Of a stretch of 5,593 nt of DNA, positions 1 through 4,412 are shown one piece after another. Within the stretch, counting starts at the first letter, position 1; each line of letters begins with the position of its first letter. Both the position numbers and the translations under genes were made by a program. The notes under the pieces are model-generated. The model ran no database searches and was not told where the DNA came from. It saw only the letters and a program-made list of their open reading frames with translations. The DNA lies in assembly GCA_045639905.1 (NCBI GenBank), contig JAZUDZ010000019.1, positions 1 through 5,593 on the forward strand, written 5' to 3'. Origin of the DNA: RGIG426 sp045639905 (GTDB lineage: Bacteria; Bacillota; Clostridia; Oscillospirales; Acutalibacteraceae).

Positions 1-1042
1 GATATTGCGTGTCCGCTCCACCTGCAATGCTTTCTTGAAATCGTCCATCACCGCGTTTTTCCCAGTAGAAAGAAAAGCGAGTATGTCCGACTCCTTTTTC
101 ACCATCTACTGTAGCTCGAATATATGATTTCACATCATCCAACGACGAATATTCAGTAATGCGAAACGGTTGTGTCCAGCAATGGGATGTTAAGCTCCAG
201 TTTTTGCTGGTGTCAAACCATTCGGTGCCAGATTTGCTCGTGACATATTGCTTCCCGTAAGAGCAAAGTTCAGAAAGCTGGCTGTCCGACCACGAGTATG
301 TCTTTTGAGTAGTCGTTGCTTTTGTCTTTGCTTTATCGAGATAATCGCCGTGAATATACCCAACATCGTCTGCTGTTGAGAGATCGATTTTGCCGTGAGT
401 CATTGCCACTTGACCATCCCAACTGTAAACCTTATAGTATCCTGTGTCAGTTGTTGCCGATGCAATAACCCAGTCACCGCCATTCGAGCCCCAAACGGTT
501 GAAGCTCCAGACAAAGGCTTTGACCGAATCCATGCCGCTTGTTTAATATACATCCAGCAGCATTCGATGGATGTTTCTTGCCAACCCGATTTTTGAGTTG
601 TGGCTGCTGGTTTTTTCTTAGCGGTAGTTGCAACGGCCTTTTTGGTGGTTGCTTTTGTAGTTTGCTCAGTCGTAGTCAACTTCTTAGCCGCTGTCGATTT
701 TTCTGTAATTGCCTTTTTTGAAGCAGTCGGTGAAGTTGATTGTTTTGACAAAACTGCAGAAGCATTTCCACTGTTTTTCTTTGAGGCAGTTGATACAACC
801 TTGGATGCGCTATTATCATTTTGGGACATCGTTGTTGAACTACTTTTTGAAAGAGCAATGGTTGTTGGCGTGTCAGTCTCTTCAGCCAAACCAGCCGCCA
901 TCGTTACCTCTGATTTCTCTGTCTGTGAGGATACAATCTCATTGTTTGATGCCGGATCAACGTTATCGGATTGACATCCGGAAAATATTACCATCAATAA
1001 AGCAAGCAGCATCACAATACTAAATAAACTCTTCGTTTTCAT
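1..1042 (-). CDS. Secreted lipoprotein with Thr/Lys-rich stalk and possible SH3b-like domain (3' end outside window)
   Basis: The reading frame is open from an ATG at 1042 to the window edge (347 codons, no stop), so the C-terminus is missing. AGGAGG lies 7 nt upstream of the start. Residues 1-22 form a lipoprotein signal peptide: MKTK, a hydrophobic core, then FSGC with the lipidated Cys at 23. Phe at -3 is slightly off the lipobox consensus. Residues 24 to about 152 are low in complexity and rich in Ser, Thr, Ala and Lys, most strongly at 128-151, as expected of a stalk holding a domain off the membrane. From about 154 the protein becomes Trp- and Cys-rich. Residues 171-235 (WIRSKP, then GYYKVYSWDG, then GYIHGDYL) loosely fit a bacterial SH3 domain, which usually binds cell wall. 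A short Lys/Thr linker (about 236-248) leads to an unrecognised domain. The protein probably sits on the outer face of the membrane; its function is unknown. It has its own promoter downstream of parB. Confidence 0.85.
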   Translation of the reverse strand, partial: MKTKSLFSIVMLLALLMVIFSGCQSDNVDPASNNEIVSSQTEKSEVTMAAGLAEETDTPTTIALSKSSSTTMSQNDNSASKVVSTASKKNSGNASAVLSKQSTSPTASKKAITEKSTAAKKLTTTEQTTKATTKKAVATTAKKKPAATTQKSGWQETSIECCWMYIKQAAWIRSKPLSGASTVWGSNGGDWVIASATTDTGYYKVYSWDGQVAMTHGKIDLSTADDVGYIHGDYLDKAKTKATTTQKTYSWSDSQLSELCSYGKQYVTSKSGTEWFDTSKNWSLTSHCWTQPFRITEYSSLDDVKSYIRATVDGEKGVGHTRFSFYWEKRGDGRFQESIAGGADTQY

Positions 1043-1069
1043 GTAATTTCCTCCTATACTCTTTTCATC

Positions 1070-1098
1070 ACAATAACCCATTTATTTCAAATTATCAA
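1070..1098 (-). promoter_or_regulatory. Sigma-A-like promoter of the lipoprotein gene
   Basis: Read leftward, TTGATA (1098-1093) is followed after exactly 17 nt by TATTGT (1075-1070). It lies 27 nt upstream of the lipoprotein ATG and just upstream of its AGGAGG (1055-1050). The 126-bp gap to parB and this promoter suggest the lipoprotein can be transcribed independently. No convincing terminator lies between the two genes, so read-through from parB is possible. Confidence 0.55.
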
Positions 1099-1168
1099 AT
1101 GTACGATTTTCTTCTTTTCAATAAGTTACAGATAGTTTAAGTTAAAAGGGATAGTGTGAAAGGGGAAA

Positions 1169-2026
1169 CTAACGCGAATCGCGCTGGTTTTTTCGCTGAA
1201 GATATTGATGGTAGTGTTTCAAAGCTTCTTTAACATATTCGTTCATCTTAGCGTCTGAAACTCCGTGAGGAACGTACTTTCGAACATCCTCAAGTCGTAC
1301 CGAAATTTTCTGCTTTTGGTTGGGCTTTTCCTCACACATTATGTTTTCAATTTCTTCTTGCGTTAAAGAATTGCGACGGGACAATTCCCTCAACCGAATT
1401 GCCTGATAATGAGAAGGTGTTGCATCTGTGAACTCAATGGCATCAAAAAGTAATCGCTGTTCCCGCTTAGACAAGTAGGAAAGCTCAACCGCCGGGCGAA
1501 GAGCAATTCTATCATCATCCACCATTTCAAGAAGCTCTGGAATTAGCTCAGTCAGACGAATATAGCGTGAAATTTGACGAGCGCTATCGGTTGAGTTTTC
1601 AGCAATAACATCACGAGAACTCGTTTGAGAGCACTTCTGGCCCAGTGGGCCAGAAGTTGTTTCTGTACGTTGTCCTTGATGTTTAACTGCCTCCAAACGC
1701 ATCTTGTATGAAAACGCTTTTTCACTTGGCAATATCACAGAACGATCAAGATTCGAATCCACCATACAAATAATGGCTTCATCATCAGACAAATCTCGAA
1801 CATCAACAGGAATCTCTTCTATTCCCGCAAGTTCACATGCTTTCTTTCGACGATGGCCCGATACAATTTCGTACCGGCCATCCTCTTTTTTGCGAACAAT
1901 AATCGGAGTAATCACCCCAATTTCTCGCACGCTTTGTACCAAATCGTTCATGTCTCCGTCAATCCTTACCTGAAACGGATGATTGGGGAAGTCATCGATT
2001 TGGTCAATAGGAATAGTGTTGTTCAT
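1169..2026 (-). CDS. ParB/RepB/Spo0J-family partition-like DNA-binding protein
   Basis: This 285-residue protein has the layout of ParB-family proteins. The N-terminal ParB/Sulfiredoxin-fold domain spans about residues 5-105, with HPFQVR at 16-21, GVITPIIVR at 37-45, SGHRRKKA at 56-63 (the nucleotide-binding GxRR box, with His where Glu is common) and NLDRSVILPSEKAFSY at 92-107. A helix-turn-helix region follows at about 135-185 (RDVIAE, then QISRYIRLTELIPELLEMVD). The tail (about 240-280) is charged and helical. Family members bind parS-like sites and act in plasmid or chromosome partition or as regulators; copies of this type are common on Firmicutes mobile elements. The ATG at 2026 is preceded closely by AAGGAG (2036-2031). 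No parA lies on either side within the window, so an actual segregation role is unproven. The linker at about residues 122-132 is encoded by a perfect hairpin (1633-1657). Confidence 0.9.
   Translation of the reverse strand: MNNTIPIDQIDDFPNHPFQVRIDGDMNDLVQSVREIGVITPIIVRKKEDGRYEIVSGHRRKKACELAGIEEIPVDVRDLSDDEAIICMVDSNLDRSVILPSEKAFSYKMRLEAVKHQGQRTETTSGPLGQKCSQTSSRDVIAENSTDSARQISRYIRLTELIPELLEMVDDDRIALRPAVELSYLSKREQRLLFDAIEFTDATPSHYQAIRLRELSRRNSLTQEEIENIMCEEKPNQKQKISVRLEDVRKYVPHGVSDAKMNEYVKEALKHYHQYLQRKNQRDSR
1633..1657. repeat. Perfect 11-bp inverted repeat with 3-nt loop inside parB
   Basis: ACTTCTGGCCC (1633-1643), AGT, then GGGCCAGAAGT (1647-1657). It is GC-rich within an AT-rich gene and falls in the linker between the ParB N-terminal domain and the helix-turn-helix. 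It has no T-tract, so it is not a terminator. It could be a protein-binding site, an mRNA hairpin or a small palindromic insertion. Confidence 0.8.
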
Positions 2027-2082
2027 AATTCTCCTTACCTTTCGTTGTTTTCCATAAGGAGTGCAGTATTTGTTCTCAACAT

Positions 2083-2219
2083 CCCCTGCTAAGGGAAACT
2101 ATCAAGCGATCGGTTGCTACCGATCTCATAGGAATCTCACCTCTGCCGGGTTCTCCGCCAGCTCCGTAGAGAAGTATCATTATCCTCAAATCGATCCTGG
2201 CCCGGCGAGGAGCAACCTC
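2083..2219 (-). ncRNA. Candidate structured RNA or leader upstream of parB
   Basis: Several hairpins are packed together. They are GAGG/CCTC (2207-2210 with 2216-2219), a long-range stem GCCGGG/CCCGGC (2145-2150 with 2201-2206) enclosing CCAG/CTGG (2158-2161 with 2197-2200), the 7-bp stem GATCGGT/ACCGATC (2108-2114 with 2119-2125), and a short CCC/GGG hairpin (2084-2086 with 2093-2095). The GAGG hairpin loop is UUGCU and the 7-bp hairpin loop is AGCA on the minus strand, so the two loops are complementary and could kiss. The minus strand is assigned because parB lies downstream and a leftward promoter candidate lies upstream; the plus strand folds equally well. I do not recognise a known RNA family. 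It could instead be a DNA site such as a centromere-like region. Confidence 0.4.
2108..2125. promoter_or_regulatory. 18-bp near-palindrome, candidate ParB (parS-like) or repressor site
   Basis: GATCGGTTGCTACCGATC is symmetric at 8 of 9 base pairs and lies about 80 bp upstream of the parB start. ParB proteins bind palindromes of about this length, often near their own gene. It does not match the common chromosomal parS consensus (TGTTTCACGTGAAACA), and only one copy is visible here. It can equally be read as an RNA hairpin with a 4-nt loop. Confidence 0.4.
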
Positions 2220-2309
2220 ACCATTACAACACTGGATTCTCGCAAATGCGTACATGTTGTGTGGCTCTCGTATTTGATTAACGTACTCGATAGTTTGATA
2301 TTCAGTTGT

Positions 2310-2325
2310 GTGGGCTTTATCCCAC
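2310..2325. repeat. Short hairpin in the parB leader region
   Basis: GTGGG (2310-2314), a 6-nt loop, then CCCAC (2321-2325). It overlaps one of two copies of GTTGTGTGG (2256-2264 and 2305-2313, 49 bp apart). It lacks a T-tract and its function is unknown. Confidence 0.35.
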
Positions 2326-2368
2326 CGAGAAAATTTACCCCTCTACTTATATGCCGTTTTTTGGGCAT

Positions 2369-2398
2369 TTTATAACCCAAAATCTCAATAAATGTCTA
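2369..2398 (-). promoter_or_regulatory. Candidate leftward promoter toward the parB leader
   Basis: Read leftward, TAGACA (2398-2393; 5 of 6 to TTGACA) is followed after 18 nt by TATAAA (2374-2369). Shifting the -10 by one base to TTATAA gives 17 nt. Transcription from here would carry about 330 nt of leader, including the hairpin cluster, before parB. The -35 falls inside the downstream member of a pair of direct repeats, which suggests regulation. Confidence 0.4.
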
Positions 2399-2422
2399 AA
2401 AAGATACCATACATGTCTAAAA
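2392..2422. repeat. Two direct repeats ATGTCTAAAA, 21 bp apart
   Basis: The perfect 10-bp copies lie at 2392-2401 and 2413-2422. A 21-bp period puts them on the same DNA face two turns apart, as for a paired binding site. One copy overlaps the leftward -35 box. The nearby GTGA/TCAC inverted repeat (2436-2447) may belong to the same control region. Confidence 0.5.
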
Positions 2423-2501
2423 GTGACGAAAGTTGGTGAAATATCACAATTATTTGCACTTTTTTTCTTCGTCAAAGAACAAATCTTCAAGGGCAAATTG
2501 A

Positions 2502-2530
2502 TTGACATATTTAATGAGCACAAGTACAAT
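2502..2530 (+). promoter_or_regulatory. Sigma-A-type promoter of the HEPN cassette
   Basis: A consensus TTGACA (2502-2507) is followed by exactly 17 nt and TACAAT (2525-2530, 5 of 6). The start codon at 2562 is 31 nt further on, with AAGGGAG at 2547-2553. This is the strongest promoter match in the window. Confidence 0.75.
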
Positions 2531-2541
2531 ATAAATGTGCT
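2517..2541. promoter_or_regulatory. Inverted repeat around the -10 box, candidate operator
   Basis: AGCACA (2517-2522) and TGTGCT (2536-2541) are perfect 6-bp arms with a 13-nt spacer containing the whole -10 hexamer. The arm centres are 19 bp apart, a geometry suited to a dimeric repressor that would block RNA polymerase. It could serve autoregulation by the cassette, but no partner is identified. Confidence 0.45.
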
Positions 2542-2561
2542 GAATGAAGGGAGAAATCCAC

Positions 2562-3035
2562 ATGGAAAAACAGGAACTCGTTGTTGTATCCTCAAATGCT
2601 GCCACGAGGTTTTTATCTTTGGCTCAAAAGCATAAGCTGTTGTCTTGCAATAACAATTTTGTTGAATCCGATGACAACGCTCAGATTATCAAATCCATTT
2701 TAAGTACACTCACCTACGACAAAGAATACGAGCTTGATATGTATTGCTTTGAACTTGTTTCTAAAGTTTTTGATGCCGGTCTTTGCGCTGGTGCTTCAAA
2801 GGTCATTTCAACTAATGAAGATAAACAAGACATATCAAAAATAGCTGATTTTATTTTGAAGCAATATATCAAAACCAGCTCTCAAGACTATATCGCTTTT
2901 ACTGAAAACATCTCAAAAGAACTTTCAGCCATAATGGAACCCTATTGGGAAAAAGATAATAGCAATTCTATCATTATTTCTATATTAGAAGAGCTATTTT
3001 CGATAGGGTTCGCAGCCGCAAAAACAGCCATATAA
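2562..3035 (+). CDS. Unrecognised helical protein, first gene of the HEPN cassette
   Basis: This 157-residue protein starts at the ATG at 2562, which has AAGGGAG 8 nt upstream; an in-frame ATG at 2544 lacks a ribosome binding site and would overlap this one. I do not recognise a family. There is no signal peptide or clear membrane segment. The composition is that of a soluble alpha-helical protein with an acidic middle (36-60, 84-93). Residues 62-80 (CFELVSKVFDAGLCAGASK) and 140-157 (SILEELFSIGFAAAKTAI) look alike: a helix with Leu/Phe followed by Phe-x-x-Gly-[LF]-x-Ala. This suggests an internal duplication. It sits directly downstream of a regulated-looking promoter and 40 bp before the HEPN-like gene. 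By analogy with HEPN toxin-antitoxin pairs it might be the partner or antitoxin, but that is inferred from position alone. Its stop codon lies inside a 17-bp tandem duplication. Confidence 0.8.
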   Translation: MEKQELVVVSSNAATRFLSLAQKHKLLSCNNNFVESDDNAQIIKSILSTLTYDKEYELDMYCFELVSKVFDAGLCAGASKVISTNEDKQDISKIADFILKQYIKTSSQDYIAFTENISKELSAIMEPYWEKDNSNSIIISILEELFSIGFAAAKTAI

Positions 3036-3053
3036 TAAAAACAGCCATATAAT
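3020..3053. repeat. Perfect 17-bp tandem duplication over the stop codon of the first cassette gene
   Basis: AAAAACAGCCATATAAT occurs at 3020-3036 and again immediately at 3037-3053. The first copy supplies the final codons and TAA of the upstream gene; the second lies in the spacer before the HEPN-like gene. Perfect identity suggests recent slippage. It leaves the protein unchanged but lengthens the spacer. Confidence 0.9.
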
Positions 3054-3065
3054 ATAATCAAACTC

Positions 3066-3071
3066 GGTGAT
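3066..3071 (+). promoter_or_regulatory. Ribosome binding site GGTGAT that fixes the HEPN-like gene start
   Basis: GGTGAT matches the downstream part of the AGGAGGTGATC anti-16S complement and ends 4 nt before the ATG at 3076. An in-frame GTG at 3067 lies inside this site and has no ribosome binding site of its own, so ATG 3076 is preferred. Confidence 0.55.
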
Positions 3072-3075
3072 AAAT

Positions 3076-3489
3076 ATGACAAGAGAACAATTTCATACGC
3101 TTCATAGCGAAATAATAGAATACTTCCAGAGTATAGAGTATGATTTGAAGCGCATTTATTCCGGCATGTCCTCTGAAGATTTTGGAGATGAAATGGACAT
3201 GCTTGAAAAATCAAATTTAGGAAATACAATCCGAAAACTAAAAAAATTGGATTATAGTGACGATGATCCTTGGCTGACTGAAGCCGATTATGACCAACTG
3301 GATCAAATACGTGAATTAAGAAATTACTGGTGTCACCAATGTTATATTGATTTTGCTTATATCCAAGATCCTTGGCAACGTGAAAACAAATTTCAACGTA
3401 TAGCCAACAGACTACAAAATGAACACAATAGAGTATTCAAACTCCACAGAAAACTCGAAGACTTATATTTTGACTGGTTCGTAGATTGA
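3076..3489 (+). CDS. Small HEPN-like protein with RNxxxH motif, candidate ribonuclease toxin
   Basis: This soluble protein of 137 residues is almost all helical in composition and rich in Asp, Glu, Arg, Tyr and Trp. Residues 78-91 read IRELRNYWCHQCYI. R82-N83-x3-H87 is the R-x4-H signature of HEPN domains, with the frequent Asn after Arg; in the family Arg and His cleave RNA. The preceding GNTIRKLKKL (49-58), then a loop and a helix, also fits the HEPN four-helix layout. The Tyr of the HepT-type R-x4-H-x-Y motif is displaced (H-x-x-Y90), so modification by a MNT-type nucleotidyltransferase is not implied, and no such gene is present. It is the second gene of a cassette with its own promoter and terminator, 40 bp after its partner. 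HEPN proteins of this size are often toxins or abortive-infection effectors. The motif match is short, so a catalytically silent HEPN-like protein is also possible. Confidence 0.75.
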   Translation: MTREQFHTLHSEIIEYFQSIEYDLKRIYSGMSSEDFGDEMDMLEKSNLGNTIRKLKKLDYSDDDPWLTEADYDQLDQIRELRNYWCHQCYIDFAYIQDPWQRENKFQRIANRLQNEHNRVFKLHRKLEDLYFDWFVD

Positions 3490-3551
3490 TTCTCCCCACG
3501 AAATAACCAAAGCATATACTGAAGTAAAATTTACATATCCCTCAACATTAG

Positions 3552-3584
3552 AAAAGGAGAACGGAATAACCGTTCTCCTTTTTT
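3552..3584. terminator. Strong Rho-independent terminator, probably bidirectional
   Basis: GGAGAACGG (3556-3564), loop AATAA, CCGTTCTCC (3570-3578), then six T; upstream AAAA extends the stem to 13 bp. It ends the HEPN cassette 62 nt after its stop codon. Because AAAA precedes the stem, the minus strand also ends in U's, so it can serve the convergent gene at 3617-4051. Confidence 0.93.
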
Positions 3585-3616
3585 CAGTCTCTTTCTACAA
3601 GTTCTGATTTATCACT

Positions 3617-4051
3617 TTATTTTTCATCTTCAAATTCATCAGCCGTAAGAAGAACCGCTGGCGTGTCTTCCGTTTTCGGAACCAGCTTCTTGATAAGATT
3701 GAAGTATTCACGGAAGAATTCACTTGGGCAGAAAAAACACGCTTTTTCTCTGTGTTTATCCTCAAAGGTTACTATTATTTCAGTCGGCCCAATATCCGTT
3801 GCAAATAGTTCATTGTCATAATAAAGGTAATAAGGTGTCCTATTTGCTATCTCCTGAAAAACCAGTTTGAAGATAGGACTTGTGGTTGTATATTTCCATT
3901 TTCTAAAACCATTGGTTGCCGACTCTGCCATCTCATCAGGCCTATACTCATAGCTAATAGAGCAATCCGTCAGTGTAACCTTGTCCTCATAAGCCTCATC
4001 AACATTACAATAACCAGAGCCACCTTTAATTACAATCCTTGTTATTTTCAT
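3617..4051 (-). CDS. Conserved-looking 144-residue protein of unknown function
   Basis: The start is the ATG at 4051, with GGGGAGG (4067-4061) 9 nt upstream; a longer frame would need a TTG that lies inside this ribosome binding site. There is no signal peptide or membrane segment. The sequence looks like a soluble, mostly beta protein: alternating strands at 1-35 (MKITRIVIKGG, then VTLTDCSISYEY), a Trp/Lys segment (50-60) and strands near 75-110, then an amphipathic helix (111-125) and an acidic tail ending in FEDEK. It resembles small hypothetical proteins I have seen in Clostridia genomes, but I cannot name a family or function. Cys106 and Cys109 (CFFCPS) lie two apart but have no second pair. 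It converges on the HEPN cassette and shares its terminator. It is the last gene before the tRNA-Trp fragment, so it is near the end of the putative element. Confidence 0.8.
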   Translation of the reverse strand: MKITRIVIKGGSGYCNVDEAYEDKVTLTDCSISYEYRPDEMAESATNGFRKWKYTTTSPIFKLVFQEIANRTPYYLYYDNELFATDIGPTEIIVTFEDKHREKACFFCPSEFFREYFNLIKKLVPKTEDTPAVLLTADEFEDEK

Positions 4052-4090
4052 TGAAGATACCCTCCCCAATTCTGATTTGGTTGCCTAATC

Positions 4091-4096
4091 ATTATA
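4091..4096 (-). promoter_or_regulatory. TATAAT -10 box for the 144-residue protein gene
   Basis: Read leftward, TATAAT is a perfect -10 hexamer 39 nt upstream of the ATG at 4051. No good -35 lies at 16-18 nt, so an activator or weak expression is possible. The CAAATG/CATTTG arms (4102-4126) cover the place where a -35 would be. Confidence 0.4.
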
Positions 4097-4155
4097 CAAA
4101 ACAAATGTTAACAAATCTACCATTTGCGGAGATAAACTTATATACTTTGTGCTCT

Positions 4156-4177
4156 GGTGTCCCCCGGGTGTCCCCCG
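4156..4177. repeat. Two tandem 11-bp repeats GGTGTCCCCCG, candidate integrase arm sites
   Basis: Perfect adjacent copies lie at 4156-4166 and 4167-4177, about 40 bp to the left of the tRNA fragment. The 11-bp period is about one helical turn. They share GGTG and CCCC with the four repeats on the other side of the fragment, the arrangement expected of arm-type sites bound by the N-terminal domain of a tyrosine integrase. Confidence 0.55.
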
Positions 4178-4213
4178 CAGTCCTCAAACCATTGATGTTA
4201 AGCGATTTGATAC

Positions 4214-4262
4214 CGGTCTCCAAAACCGCGTGTCGAGCGTTCGAGTCGTTCTACCCCTGCCA
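4214..4262 (+). pseudogene. 3' fragment of tRNA-Trp(CCA), probable attachment-site core
   Basis: The sequence from the anticodon arm to the CCA end is a good tRNA. Anticodon loop CTCCAAA (4218-4224) carries anticodon CCA (4220-4222). The anticodon stem is CGGT/ACCG, with the outermost pair (4213-4229) mismatched. A 5-nt variable loop leads to T arm GAGCG-TTCGAGT-CGTTC (4235-4251), the 3' acceptor strand TACCCCT (4252-4258), discriminator G and CCA (4260-4262). Upstream there is no matching AGGGGTA acceptor strand and no D arm, so the gene is a 3' fragment and cannot make a tRNA. Such fragments arise where an element recombines into the 3' half of a tRNA gene. The break in similarity at about 4213 marks the probable edge of the shared core. 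Confidence 0.85.
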
Positions 4263-4271
4263 TTCAAAAAA

Positions 4272-4318
4272 CCGCTTAAAACCTTGATTTTCAAGGCTTT
4301 AGGCGGCTTTTCTTTTTT
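4272..4318 (+). terminator. Strong Rho-independent terminator after the tRNA-Trp fragment
   Basis: CCGCTTAAAACCTTGA (4272-4287) pairs with TCAAGGCTTTAGGCGG (4291-4306) over 16 bp with two G-U pairs and a 3-nt loop, followed by TTTTCTTTTTT. It starts 10 nt after the CCA end and looks like the terminator of the original tRNA transcript. Confidence 0.9.
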
Positions 4319-4340
4319 CAAAAATCTTTCTAAAAATACC

Positions 4341-4360
4341 GTAAATTATCGTAAATTATC
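4341..4360. repeat. Tandem 10-bp repeat GTAAATTATC
   Basis: Perfect copies lie at 4341-4350 and 4351-4360, between the tRNA terminator and the GTGCCCC repeats. The one-turn period and AT-rich content would suit an accessory DNA-bending or excisionase-type protein, but that is a guess. Confidence 0.6.
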
Positions 4361-4367
4361 GAGTAAT

Positions 4368-4412
4368 GGGTGCCCCTCAGGTGCCCCCATGTGCCCCCAT
4401 AGGTGCCCCCAT
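4368..4412. repeat. Four phased GGTGCCCC-type repeats, candidate integrase arm sites
   Basis: TGCCCC starts at 4371, 4382, 4392 and 4404, at spacings of 11, 10 and 12 bp. The three right-hand copies read GTGCCCCCAT; the first is GTGCCCCTCA. Near-helical phasing without unique spacers argues for cooperative protein binding. With the related pair at 4156-4177 they bracket the tRNA fragment. Confidence 0.6.

Larger units (their letters stand above)
2027..2561. other. Gene-free divergent regulatory region between parB and the HEPN cassette
   Basis: No reading frame in these 535 bp has a plausible start, ribosome binding site and protein-like composition. The half nearer parB (about 2083-2219) is richer in GC and full of short inverted repeats. 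The half nearer the rightward cassette is very AT-rich and carries direct repeats and promoter elements for both directions. The specific elements are listed separately. Confidence 0.7.

Noticed and set aside
600..974. Rightward open frame opposite the lipoprotein gene
   Set aside because: It is antisense to the Thr/Lys-rich stalk. The minus strand has the ribosome binding site, signal peptide and a long uninterrupted frame.
1169..1190. Terminator at the end of parB from the CGCGAATCGCG palindrome
   Set aside because: The stem lies inside the last codons and is not followed by a T-tract in the leftward direction.
1704..2092. Rightward open frames overlapping parB
   Set aside because: They are antisense to a clear ParB-family gene and have no ribosome binding site or recognisable protein features.
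2186..2368. Leftward small open frame in the parB upstream region (ATG at 2368)
   Set aside because: It has no ribosome binding site, would start at the predicted transcription start, and runs through the hairpin cluster.
2359..2382. TTTTGGG/CCCAAAA hairpin as a terminator
   Set aside because: The loop is long and no T-run follows in either direction; it overlaps the leftward promoter candidate.
2306..2635. Rightward open frame crossing the HEPN cassette promoter
   Set aside because: It overlaps the promoter and the start of the 157-residue gene in another frame and lacks a ribosome binding site.
3067..3489. GTG start at 3067 for the HEPN-like gene
   Set aside because: The GTG is part of the GGTGAT ribosome binding site that serves the ATG at 3076.
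3617..4069. Longer form of the 144-residue protein starting with TTG at 4069
   Set aside because: The added codons are made of the GGGGAGG ribosome binding site for the ATG at 4051.
4188..4262. Complete functional tRNA-Trp gene
   Set aside because: The 3' half is convincing, but no acceptor 5' strand complementary to TACCCCT and no D arm exist upstream. Similarity stops at about 4213.
4368..4412. CRISPR array from the GTGCCCC repeats
   Set aside because: The repeats are only about 8-10 bp and 10-12 bp apart with no unique spacers; they look like protein-binding sites.
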